Assembly: GCA_964407665.1 (NCBI GenBank)
Contig: CAYOWK010000007.1
Location: forward strand, 1-64,000
From: CAYOWK01 sp964407665
GTDB lineage: Bacteria > Pseudomonadota > Alphaproteobacteria > Caulobacterales > Hyphomonadaceae
Reading direction: 5' to 3'
DNA length: 64,000 nucleotides
Shown here: piece by piece, positions 39,509-47,357 of the stretch
Layout: each line of letters opens with the position of its first letter
How positions within the stretch are numbered: the stretch's first letter is position 1
Made by a program: the position numbers and the translations under genes
The notes under the pieces: generated by a model
Told to the model about the DNA's origin: nothing
The model's database searches: none
The model's input: the letters and a program-made list of their open reading frames with translations, nothing else

Positions 39509-40595
39509 TCTCTTCGACAATCCGGCGGGCCTCGACGGCTTCGAGTTCATAGAGTTCGCCGCGCCGGAGAAGGGCGTTTTAGAGGCGGCCTTCGCCGCGA
39601 TGGGCTTCACCGAGGTCGCACGCCACCGCACCAAGGACGTCCAGCTCTGGCGGCAGGGCGGCGTCAACCTCATCGCCAACTATGAACCGAAATCACCCGC
39701 CTGGTACTTCGCTCGCGAGCACGGCCCCTCCGCCTGCGGCATGGGCTTCCGCGTCAAGGACGCGCGCAAGGCCTACGCGCATGTGCTCGAGATGGGCGCC
39801 GAACCCGTGCGCGTCACAGCCAGCCCGATGGAGCTGAACCTGCCGGCCGTACGAGGCATCGGCGGCGCGATCATCTATCTGATCGACCGCTACGGCGACC
39901 AGCTCTCCATCTACGACATCGACTTCGAATACCTGCCCGGCGTCGACCGCCACCCGCAGGGACCGGGCCTGCAGATCATCGACCACCTCACGCACAACGT
40001 CTATGGCGGCCGCATGAAGTACTGGGCGGACTTCTACGCCAAGCTCTTCAACTTCCGCGAGATCCGCTACTTCGACATCAAGGGCGAATACACCGGCCTC
40101 ACATCGAAGGCTCTGACCGCTCCCGACGGCAAGATCCGTATCCCCCTCAACGAGGAGTCCGACGGCGGCAAGGGCCAGATCGAGGAGTTTCTGCGCGCCT
40201 ACAACGGCGAGGGCATCCAGCACATCGCCTTCGCCTGCGACGATCTCCTCTCCGTGTGGGACAGGCTGAAAGCTGCCGGCACGCCCTTCATGACCGCGCC
40301 GCCCGCCGCCTACTACGAGATGCTGGAAGAGCGTCTCCCGGGCCACGGCGAGCCCGTGAAGGAGCTGCAGTCGCGCGGCATCCTGCTCGACGGCTCGACA
40401 GAGAAGGGCGATCCGCGCCTGTTGCTCCAGATATTCTCCCAGACCATGATCGGCCCGGTCTTCTTCGAGTTCATCCAGCGCAAGAAGGACGAGGGCTTCG
40501 GCGAGGGCAACTTCAAGGCGCTTTTCGAAAGCATGGAGCGCGACCAGATCCGCCGCGGCGCCCTGAAGGTCGATGAGAACAAGGTAGGGGCATGA
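39501..40595 (+). CDS. hppD: 4-hydroxyphenylpyruvate dioxygenase, 364 aa
   Basis: Makes homogentisate from 4-hydroxyphenylpyruvate. The two-barrel VOC fold is complete: iron ligands in IDHLTHNVYGGRM (His), IQHIAFACDDL (His) and VFFEFIQRK (Glu), with the C-terminal GFGEGNFKALFESMERDQIRRG helix that closes the active site. The ATG at 39501 is chosen over an upstream in-frame start inside phhA. ATGA-coupled to the following VOC gene. Confidence 0.96.
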   Translation: MADLFDNPAGLDGFEFIEFAAPEKGVLEAAFAAMGFTEVARHRTKDVQLWRQGGVNLIANYEPKSPAWYFAREHGPSACGMGFRVKDARKAYAHVLEMGAEPVRVTASPMELNLPAVRGIGGAIIYLIDRYGDQLSIYDIDFEYLPGVDRHPQGPGLQIIDHLTHNVYGGRMKYWADFYAKLFNFREIRYFDIKGEYTGLTSKALTAPDGKIRIPLNEESDGGKGQIEEFLRAYNGEGIQHIAFACDDLLSVWDRLKAAGTPFMTAPPAAYYEMLEERLPGHGEPVKELQSRGILLDGSTEKGDPRLLLQIFSQTMIGPVFFEFIQRKKDEGFGEGNFKALFESMERDQIRRGALKVDENKVGA

Positions 40596-41140
40596 CCGGC
40601 TTTTCCCTCAAGGGCGTCCACCACGTCGCCTACCGCTGCCGCGATGCGAAGGCGACGGTCGACTTCTACACGTCCGTCCTCGGCATGGATTTCCAGCTCG
40701 CCATCGCGGAGGACCGCGTGCCCTCTACCGGCGCCCCCGATCCTTACATGCACGTCTTCCTCGACGCCGGCGGCGGCAACGTGCTGGCCTTCTTCGAGCT
40801 GCCCAACTCCCCCGACATGGGCCGCGACGCCAACACGCCGGAGTGGGTCCAGCATATCGCCTTCAAGGTCGGCTCGATCGATGAACTCCTCGCCGCAAAG
40901 GCACGAGCCCAGGCCGAAGGCCTCGACGTGCTTGGCCCCATCCATCACGGCGTCTTCAAATCGATCTACTTCTTCGACCCCAGCGGTCACCGCCTCGAGC
41001 TCGCCTGCGACATCGGCACACCCGAGCAGTACGCGATGCTGAAGTCCGTCGCGAACGACATGCTGGATGAGTGGAGCCGGACGAAGAAGGCGCCGCGCCA
41101 CGCCGCCTGGCTGCACGAGAAGATCGCGGACGAAAGCTGA
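40592..41140 (+). CDS. VOC-superfamily metalloenzyme, 182 aa
   Basis: A vicinal-oxygen-chelate (glyoxalase/extradiol dioxygenase) protein: GVHHVAYRCRDAKATVDFYTSVLGMDF gives the first His, VQHIAFKVGSIDELLAAKARA the second, and YFFDPSGHRLELACDIG the Glu, i.e. a full metal triad. Coupled to both hppD and maiA, it occupies the step between them, where homogentisate 1,2-dioxygenase would be expected. Whether it cleaves a ring or is an isomerase/lyase accessory cannot be read from the sequence. Confidence 0.85.
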   Translation: MTGFSLKGVHHVAYRCRDAKATVDFYTSVLGMDFQLAIAEDRVPSTGAPDPYMHVFLDAGGGNVLAFFELPNSPDMGRDANTPEWVQHIAFKVGSIDELLAAKARAQAEGLDVLGPIHHGVFKSIYFFDPSGHRLELACDIGTPEQYAMLKSVANDMLDEWSRTKKAPRHAAWLHEKIADES

Positions 41141-41766
41141 TGCGTCTGCACGGCTATTTCCGCTCATCGACCACCTATCGCGTCCGTATCGCCCTCAATC
41201 TCAAGGGCCTCGCGTACGACTACATCCCGGTGAACCTGCTGAAGGCTGAGCAGCGCTCGCCGGAGTTCACCGAGCTGGCTCCGTTCCAGGGTCTTCCGCT
41301 TCTGGAAGCGGACGGTCAGCGCTACAGCCAGTCGATGGCGATCCTCGCCTGGCTGGACGAGCGTTTCCCCGATCGGCCGCTGCTGCCCGCAGATCCCGCT
41401 CAGCGCAAACTTGCGCGGGAACTGGCCTTCGCCATCGCCACCGATATCCACGGCGTCAACAATTTGCGCACGCTCAACCACCTCCGCGAGCAGTTCGGAG
41501 CGAGCGACGAGCAGGTCGCCGCCTGGTCACGGCACTGGATGGAGACGACCCTCGCCCCCATCGAACAGCAGGTCCCGGCCGACGACGGTTTCCCCTTCGG
41601 CGCCCCAACCCTGTTCGAGGTCGTTCTGATCCCGCAGGTCTATAACGCCCTCCGCTGGAAGGTGGATATGCGGCGCTATCCGAAGTTGCTAGCGTTGTAC
41701 GATCACTGCCTTCGGGAGGAGGCGTTCACTCGCGCGGCGCCAGAGGCACAGCCCGACGCCCCGTAA
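41140..41766 (+). CDS. maiA: maleylacetoacetate isomerase, 208 aa
   Basis: A zeta-class glutathione transferase turning maleylacetoacetate into fumarylacetoacetate. MRLHGYFRSSTTYRVRIALNLKGL carries the SSxxxRVRIAL catalytic motif; PFQGLPLLEADGQRYSQSMAILAWLDERFP is the glutathione-binding thioredoxin half, and HGVNNLRTLNHLRE the C-terminal domain signature. The ATG at 41140 overlaps the VOC stop (TGATG). Confidence 0.95.
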   Translation: MRLHGYFRSSTTYRVRIALNLKGLAYDYIPVNLLKAEQRSPEFTELAPFQGLPLLEADGQRYSQSMAILAWLDERFPDRPLLPADPAQRKLARELAFAIATDIHGVNNLRTLNHLREQFGASDEQVAAWSRHWMETTLAPIEQQVPADDGFPFGAPTLFEVVLIPQVYNALRWKVDMRRYPKLLALYDHCLREEAFTRAAPEAQPDAP

Positions 41767-41787
41767 CCGGAAAAGGGACAGGGCTGG

Positions 41788-42798
41788 ATGAAACTGGCAA
41801 CTCTGCGGACCGGCGGCCGCGACGGCCGCCTCGTCGTTGTTTCGCGCGATCTCGCCTGGTGCACGGACGCCTCCATCGTCGCTCCGACCTTGCAGGCGGC
41901 GCTGGACGACTGGGCCCGCATCGCGCCGGAACTTCTGGCTCTCGCCGAACAGCTCGAACACGGCAGCGTTCCCACCGAGCGCTTCCACGAGCACAATTGC
42001 GAAAGCCCGCTGCCGCGCGCCTATCAGTGGGCCGACGGCTCGGCCTACATCAACCACGTCGAACTCGTGCGCCGGGCGCGCGGCGCCGAAGTCCCCGCCA
42101 GTTTCTACACCGACCCGTTGATGTATCAGGGCGGGTCCGATGGCTTCCTCGGCCCGCGCGATCCGATCCCGTTCGCCGATCCCGCATGGGGCTACGACAT
42201 GGAGGGCGAGGTCGCCGTTGTTACCGATGACGTAGCGATGGGCGCCAGTCCGGACGACACGGCCAGGGCCATCCGTCTCGTGATGCTCTGCAACGACGTC
42301 TCGCTGCGCGGCCTGATCCCGAACGAACTTGCGAAGGGTTTTGGTTTCTTCCACGGCAAGCCCGCCAGCGCCTTCTCGCCCGTCGCCGTCACGCCCGACG
42401 AACTCGGCGCGATGTGGGACGGCCGCAAACTCACCGCAACAATGCGCATCCATCTCAACGGTCAGCCCTTTGGTCGCGTCGAGACCGGGCAGGACCTCAC
42501 CTTCGATTTCCCGCAGCTGATCGCTCACGCGGCCAGAACCCGGCGCCTTTCGGCCGGAACCATCATCGGCTCTGGCACGGTGTCGAACCGGGGCGAAGAC
42601 GGCGGCCCCGGCAAACCCGCCGGTCAGGGCGGACGCGGCTATGCGTGCCTCGCTGAACTCCGAACCATCGAGACGCTGACAAACGGTTCGCCATCGACGC
42701 CATTCCTGGGTTCGGGCGACACCGTGCGCATCGAAGTGCTCGACGAACGAAGCCACTCCGTCTTTGGCGCGATCGAGCAGCAGCTGGTCGGCAGTTGA
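41788..42798 (+). CDS. fumarylacetoacetate hydrolase-family protein, 336 aa
   Basis: The last step of tyrosine degradation, yielding fumarate and acetoacetate. Metal ligands are visible in GYDMEGEVAVV (E-x-E) and LCNDVSLR (Asp); the KGFGFFHGKPASAFSPVAVTPDEL and GTIIGSGTVSNRG segments are the substrate and core motifs of the longer FAH family. Preceded by AAAAGGGA. Being shorter than animal FAH, it belongs to the bacterial 330-340-aa type. The operon ends here; 42,799-43,877 has no gene. Confidence 0.93.
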   Translation: MKLATLRTGGRDGRLVVVSRDLAWCTDASIVAPTLQAALDDWARIAPELLALAEQLEHGSVPTERFHEHNCESPLPRAYQWADGSAYINHVELVRRARGAEVPASFYTDPLMYQGGSDGFLGPRDPIPFADPAWGYDMEGEVAVVTDDVAMGASPDDTARAIRLVMLCNDVSLRGLIPNELAKGFGFFHGKPASAFSPVAVTPDELGAMWDGRKLTATMRIHLNGQPFGRVETGQDLTFDFPQLIAHAARTRRLSAGTIIGSGTVSNRGEDGGPGKPAGQGGRGYACLAELRTIETLTNGSPSTPFLGSGDTVRIEVLDERSHSVFGAIEQQLVGS

Positions 42799-42986
42799 TC
42801 CCTTTCACTGCGGGATAGATGGTTCAGCTAACCGAGAGACAGTTGTGGGCGTGGGATCAGACAATCGTCTGTCTGCGTTCGCTTCACGACCCTCGCGGAT
42901 TGTCATACCCGACACCGCGAAGCGGTTGTCCTCGACTGACTTTTGCACATCCAGTCCGACTGACCACGGTTCCCAGGGCCCTCAAT

Positions 42987-43026
42987 GGCTCATCCTGAGG
43001 AGCCGCGTAGCGGCGTCTCGAAGGAC
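42987..43026 (+). repeat. REP-like intergenic repeat, copy 1
   Basis: CTCATCCTGAGGAGC, a short stem-loop (CGCGTAGCGG region) and GTCTCGAAGGA: the dispersed palindromic element widespread in alphaproteobacterial intergenic regions. First of three copies in this 1.1-kb gap. Confidence 0.75.
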
Positions 43027-43194
43027 AAGCCAGCCCTTGAAATATGCTGGTTTGAACCCTGTGGATTCGACCGGGTATCCGCATCCCGCAATCTCCCCCT
43101 CGCGTCTGGCATGGGAGGGTTTGGGGGCCACCGAACCATCAAACGCCAGCCGCTCGGACGGCGCGGCGACCATCGCTCAAGCCGCCCGTGACGG

Positions 43195-43270
43195 CTCATC
43201 CTGAGGAGCCAGCGAAAGCTGGCGTCCCTCACCCTGAGGAGCGCGCGAAAGCGCGCGTCTCGAAGGAGAA
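43195..43270 (+). repeat. REP-like intergenic repeats, copies 2 and 3 in tandem
   Basis: Copy 2 (43195-43228) has CTGAGGAGCCAGC, GAAA, GCTGGCGTC; copy 3 (43229-43270) has CTGAGGAGCGCGC, GAAA, GCGCGCGTCTCGAAGGA. The GAAA-tetraloop stems differ between copies while the flanks are kept, which is compensatory change typical of REP elements. Between copies 1 and 2 nothing recognisable is seen. Confidence 0.75.
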
Positions 43271-43335
43271 GGACGAGCCCGACCGGGCAGCCCAAGCGGC
43301 GGTCTGAAACACCTGTCCCTGCGATCGAAGCGGGG

Positions 43336-43530
43336 GTGACCATCAGGGATCGGTCCCTGATGCGCGCGTCACCGGGATGCGGACCAGGGCCTAACAGGCT
43401 CCGTCGACGTCACCGGGCCAAACGTCCGAACGGGGCGCGTGGGAACACGCAACCGGCCAGTCGGAAGACTGGCAGCTTATACAAGAAGGCGCGCTTCCAC
43501 GCGCCCCGTCCTCCTGTCTTCAGGGAGGGG
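43336..43530 (+). ncRNA. candidate structured RNA (several stable hairpins), identity unknown
   Basis: A dense run of inverted repeats: GGTGAC (43336-43341) and GTCACC (43369-43374) enclosing CATCAGGGA-TCGG-TCCCTGATG (43342-43363); ACGGGGCGCGTGG (43430-43442) pairing with CCACGCGCCCCGT (43497-43509) and enclosing GCCAGTC-GGAA-GACTGGC; then CCTCCTG-TCTT-CAGGGAGG. No protein-like frame is convincing. It could be a small RNA or the leader of the phospholipase gene. Not matched to any RNA family I know. Confidence 0.45.
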
Positions 43531-43611
43531 AGCTACAGCATCACGGACGGCTCACGCCGGTCCGGATATGGCCGTTCACCCCGATTCCCGGCTTCGTCGT
43601 CGAGTGGAGTG

Positions 43612-43644
43612 GCGCTCATTAAAAGCATCATCGAAAATGAGCGC
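43612..43644 (+). promoter_or_regulatory. 9-bp inverted repeat, possible operator
   Basis: GCGCTCATT (43612-43620) and AATGAGCGC (43636-43644) are a perfect dyad with a 15-bp AT-rich centre, about 235 bp before the phospholipase start. It looks more like a dimeric regulator site than a terminator (no T-run). It does not resemble a Pho box. Confidence 0.4.
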
Positions 43645-43817
43645 AATTCATTCCCGTGTCACGATCCGCCTTTAGGAGCAGCTGGACGCGCGGGCGCCCA
43701 GCTGGGCGAAGGAAGTCGCCGGAAGAAGCGTGGCGGTCCCGCTAGAGCGGAAGATTTGGAACTCGACCCGTTGATGCGGGCTGGGCGCGTCGGGTGGGGA
43801 ACCCGGCGGAATTCTCT

Positions 43818-43852
43818 GGCGCCGGTCGCAAGCCGGCCGGCGCCATCTTTTT
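43818..43852 (+). terminator. intrinsic terminator just upstream of the phospholipase gene
   Basis: GGCGCCGG (43818-43825) pairs with CCGGCGCC (43837-43844) and is followed by ATCTTTTTA. It ends only 25 bp before the phospholipase ATG, so any promoter further upstream would be attenuated; it may end an upstream small RNA or act as a control element in the leader. Confidence 0.7.
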
Positions 43853-43877
43853 ACTGGCATCTCCTGCGGAGGACAAC

Positions 43878-45995
43878 ATGACCACCGACCGGCGTGACGT
43901 ACTCAAGCTTATCGGCGGAGCCGGGGTCGCTGGCGCAGCGATGTCTTCGCTGCCGCAGGCCATCGCACAGGCCGTATCCCAACCCGCGCTTCAGGAAACG
44001 GGCACGATCCGCGACATCAAGCATATCGTGATCCTGATGCAGGAGAACCGGTCGTTCGACCACTATTTCGGGACGATGCGCGGTGTGCGTGGCTTCGGCG
44101 ACCGGCACGTCGTCCCGCTGGAAAGCGGCAAGCCGGTATGGGCGCAGTCGGATGGTGAGAAGGAGATCCCGCCCTTCCACCTCAACACGAAGACGACAAA
44201 CGCCATCGCCGTCCCCGGAACGCCGCACTCATTTTCCGACAGCCAGGCGGCCTGGAACCAGGGCAAGTTCGGCTACTGGCCAAAATTCAAGAACCCGTTC
44301 TCGATGGGTCACTATCGTCGCGAGGACATTCCCTTCCAGTTCGCGCTGGCTGAGGCCTTCACGATCTGCGACGCCTATCACTGCTCGATCACGACGGGCA
44401 CGGATCCCAACCGCATCGTCTTCTGGTCAGGTTCGAACCACGATCCCGAGCTGAGAGCGAAGGGGATCAACGGCACCGAGGCCGATTCCGAGCCAAACAA
44501 CCTGCGTTGCTGGGTGAAGGGGGAATTCCCGGAGCCGGGCTATACGTATCAGGGCTCCGGCTTCAACTGGAAGACGATCCCCGAAGTGCTTGAGGAGGCC
44601 GGCGTCTCCTGGAAGTTCTATCAGGATCCCAACAACAACTGGACCGGCGCCATGAACGGCTGCCTCGCGTTCGAGTCCTGGCGCAACGCAAAACCCGGTT
44701 CTGCGCTCTACGAAAAGGGCATGCGCCACTGGTCGCTGGAGCAGTTCGCACAGGATGTGAAGGACGGCACGCTGCCGGCCGTCACGTGGATCCTGCCGCC
44801 GAAGGACTGGTCCGAGCATCCTGGCGCCTCTACGCCGCTTCAGGGCGCGGAGTTCACAGCCCGCATCCTCGAGGCGCTCGCCGCCAACCCGGAAGTCTGG
44901 GGCCGCTCGGCGTTCTTCCTGACGTTCGACGAGAATGATGGCCTGTTCGACCACTTGCCGCCGGCCGCTCCGCCGACGCTGGGCGACAACGGAAAGATGC
45001 TCGGCGGCTCGACGCTCGATCTTACCGGCTTCTACTGCGACGACGTCAACGGCAAGCTGCTCGACAAGCGCGACACGGCCAGCGGTCCGGTGCGTCCGTG
45101 GGGCCTCGGAACGCGCGTGCCCATGTATGTCGTCTCTCCGTGGAGCCGCGGCGGCTGGGTGAACTCCGAGGTCATGGACCACACGTCCATCGGCCGGTTC
45201 ATCGAGGCGCGGTTCGGCGTCACCGTGCCGGCGATCAGCCCGTGGCATCATGCAGTCTGCGGCGATCTCATCTCAGCCTTCGACTTCGTGACTCCAAACG
45301 ACGCGAAATTCCCGAGCCTGCCGGACGCTTCCGGATCCAAGGATAACGTGCTGGCGCAGATCCACCGCCGCCACATCGCACCTCCTGCGGCGCCGCAGCC
45401 CCTCATTCAGGAAACCGGCACTCGGCCATCCCGGCCGCTTCCCTACGTCCTCGACGTCCGCGCCGAGATCTCCTCGGCGGTCGCGAAACTTTCCTTCCGC
45501 AATGCAGGCAAAGCCGGCGCCGTCTTCCACGTCTACGACCGCCTTCACCTCGACCGCGTTCCGCGCCGCTATACCGTCGAAGCCGGCAAGACGCTGGCGG
45601 ACGCATGGTCCCTCTCCGAAGACGGCGGTCGCTATGATCTGATGGTGATGGGTCCCAACGGCTTCCTTCGCACCTTCGCCGGCTCGCCGGCCGCGCCCGC
45701 CGAAGCATTTGTCGAGATCAACGCAAGCCGCTCGATGGTCGCCGTTCGCCTCAGCAACTCCGGTCCGGCGTGTTCGTTCGAGATCGGTAGTTTCTACGCA
45801 GCCGGGGACGGCGCGAGCCGTCGTATCGGCAAGGGTTCGTCCGCGCGCCTCGAGTTCGACGCCCGCAAGGAGGGCGGCTGGTACGACCTAACGGTGTCCG
45901 CCAACGGTTTCGAGCGCCGGTTCGCCGGCCGCATCGAGACCGGCAAGGCGTCGGTCAGCGACCCGGCGATGGCGATCCACCTTGCAAAGGGTTGA
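43878..45995 (+). CDS. plcN: Tat-exported phospholipase C, 705 aa
   Basis: GGAGG lies 8 nt before the ATG at 43878. MTTDRRDVLKLIGGAGVAGAAMSSLPQAIAQA is a twin-arginine signal. The catalytic phosphoesterase domain starts IKHIVILMQENRSFDHYFGTMRGVRGF and has TGTDPNRIVFWSG and FLTFDENDGLFDHLPPA. Two C-terminal beta domains (about 520-610 and 615-700) complete the non-haemolytic PlcN architecture, close to the usual 690-700 aa. It hydrolyses phospholipid headgroups outside the cell; relatives leave by Tat then Type II secretion, and that system lies nearby. Confidence 0.9.
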   Translation: MTTDRRDVLKLIGGAGVAGAAMSSLPQAIAQAVSQPALQETGTIRDIKHIVILMQENRSFDHYFGTMRGVRGFGDRHVVPLESGKPVWAQSDGEKEIPPFHLNTKTTNAIAVPGTPHSFSDSQAAWNQGKFGYWPKFKNPFSMGHYRREDIPFQFALAEAFTICDAYHCSITTGTDPNRIVFWSGSNHDPELRAKGINGTEADSEPNNLRCWVKGEFPEPGYTYQGSGFNWKTIPEVLEEAGVSWKFYQDPNNNWTGAMNGCLAFESWRNAKPGSALYEKGMRHWSLEQFAQDVKDGTLPAVTWILPPKDWSEHPGASTPLQGAEFTARILEALAANPEVWGRSAFFLTFDENDGLFDHLPPAAPPTLGDNGKMLGGSTLDLTGFYCDDVNGKLLDKRDTASGPVRPWGLGTRVPMYVVSPWSRGGWVNSEVMDHTSIGRFIEARFGVTVPAISPWHHAVCGDLISAFDFVTPNDAKFPSLPDASGSKDNVLAQIHRRHIAPPAAPQPLIQETGTRPSRPLPYVLDVRAEISSAVAKLSFRNAGKAGAVFHVYDRLHLDRVPRRYTVEAGKTLADAWSLSEDGGRYDLMVMGPNGFLRTFAGSPAAPAEAFVEINASRSMVAVRLSNSGPACSFEIGSFYAAGDGASRRIGKGSSARLEFDARKEGGWYDLTVSANGFERRFAGRIETGKASVSDPAMAIHLAKG

Positions 45996-45998
45996 CGA

Positions 45999-47291
45999 TC
46001 AGCTGGCGGCGCGCGCGACGTCCCGGCGATACCAGATAGAGGACATGTAGAGACACACGATGCTCGCGGCGTTGAACAGCAGCATGATCTCCAGCGCGTT
46101 CTTGAGAGGCGCGCCGGAGCCCGACGCCGTGAACCATTCGGATAGGTACCCCACCAGCGTCGGCCCCCCGCCAATGCCCAGCAGCGTCAGGCAGAACAGC
46201 GTGAAAGCGCTGGCGGTTGCCCGCATCCGCGGACGCACCAGCTCCTGGGCCGCCGTGTAAGCGATGCTGGCGTAGATCAGCCCGACAAAGCTTGGCACGG
46301 CATTGGCGGCATAGGCCATCCAGACTGTCTCCGCATTCAGGAACATCCAGGCGAACGGCAAGGCGGCGATGGCGCAGGCGAGAATGATCCAGGGGCGCCA
46401 GCGAAGGTCCTTCTTCGACAACCGGTCGCAGATCATCCCGATAAGGATCGCGCCTGCGCCTCCAAGACCGCCGACAAGCAGACCGAGGGCAAGGCTCACC
46501 TCGCCGACGCTCACGCCATGGGTCCGGATCAGGAAGGGCGACGTCCAGGCGAGGAAGGCGTTGGCCGAGACGCAGATCAGCATGCATCCCGTCAGCAGCC
46601 ACAGGAAGGATGGCTGACTCAGCATGAAGCCGAACGTCTGCTTCACGGTGGGCCGGTCGTCGGCTGCAGCAGCGCCAGGCGCAACGCCGGTGCGCTTTGG
46701 CTCGGCAACCGTGAGGCGCACAACGATGGCAAGGATCAGTCCCGGTGCGCCTGCAACGAAGAAGGCCGCGCGCCAGCCGAAATGCTCATAGACAAAGCCG
46801 CCAAGCGGGAAGCCGGCCAGAATTCCGAGGCCGATACCCAGCGTGTAGACGCCGAGCGCGGTGGCCCGCTGCGCCGGCGGATAGAGATCGGAAATCATCG
46901 ATGTGGCAGGCGGCGTTCCACCCGCCTCGCCCACGCCAACACCCATACGGGCGAGCAGAAGGTGGGTATAGGTCTGCGCAAAGCCGGACAGCACGGTCAT
47001 GAACGACCACACCGCCAGCGACAGCGCGACAATGTCGCGGCGTACACCGCGGTCGGCCCACATGGCGACTGGAATGCCCAGCGTCGCGTAGACGGCGGCA
47101 AATCCGATGCCGCTCAGCAATCCGAGATCGCTGTCCTTGAGATTTAGGTCTGCCTTGATGGGCTCCAGCAGGATCAGCAGAACCTGCCGGTCGATATGGT
47201 TGAAGGCGTAGACCAGTGTGAGAACCAGAAGGACATAGAGCCTTCCGCGCGCGGGCTGCGTTTCGGCGGCAGGGGCCTGAGTGGCGTCCAT
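45999..47291 (-). CDS. MFS transporter, spinster-like, 430 aa
   Basis: The ATG at 47291 has TGGAG 7 nt upstream; a start at 47333 would sit inside a hairpin. Twelve membrane helices are expected, with the MFS loop motif MWADRGVRRDIVALSL between helices 2 and 3 and GVGEAGGTPPATSMISDLYPPAQRATALG typical of the spinster branch. It lies downstream of the TonB receptor on the same strand, so it probably moves the receptor's substrate, or a product of it, across the inner membrane. Converges on the phospholipase gene with 3 bp between stops. Confidence 0.9.
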   Translation of the reverse strand: MDATQAPAAETQPARGRLYVLLVLTLVYAFNHIDRQVLLILLEPIKADLNLKDSDLGLLSGIGFAAVYATLGIPVAMWADRGVRRDIVALSLAVWSFMTVLSGFAQTYTHLLLARMGVGVGEAGGTPPATSMISDLYPPAQRATALGVYTLGIGLGILAGFPLGGFVYEHFGWRAAFFVAGAPGLILAIVVRLTVAEPKRTGVAPGAAAADDRPTVKQTFGFMLSQPSFLWLLTGCMLICVSANAFLAWTSPFLIRTHGVSVGEVSLALGLLVGGLGGAGAILIGMICDRLSKKDLRWRPWIILACAIAALPFAWMFLNAETVWMAYAANAVPSFVGLIYASIAYTAAQELVRPRMRATASAFTLFCLTLLGIGGGPTLVGYLSEWFTASGSGAPLKNALEIMLLFNAASIVCLYMSSIWYRRDVARAAS

Positions 47292-47312
47292 CCGGAACTC
47301 CAGAAGCAAATC

Positions 47313-47340
47313 GGCCCGGATGCGCTTCCACATCCGGGCC
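47313..47340 (-). other. hairpin between TonB receptor and MFS gene
   Basis: GGCCCGGATG (47313-47322) pairs with CATCCGGGCC (47331-47340), a 10-bp perfect stem; leftward it is followed by GATTTGCTTC. Probably a partial terminator or processing site lowering MFS expression relative to the receptor. Confidence 0.55.
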
Positions 47341-47357
47341 AGGCTGCGGGGAAGAGA

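Noticed and set aside
43675..43860. tmRNA or SRP RNA in the pre-phospholipase gap
   Set aside because: Looked for tag-peptide, tRNA-like and conserved SRP loop motifs; none found, only generic hairpins and a terminator.
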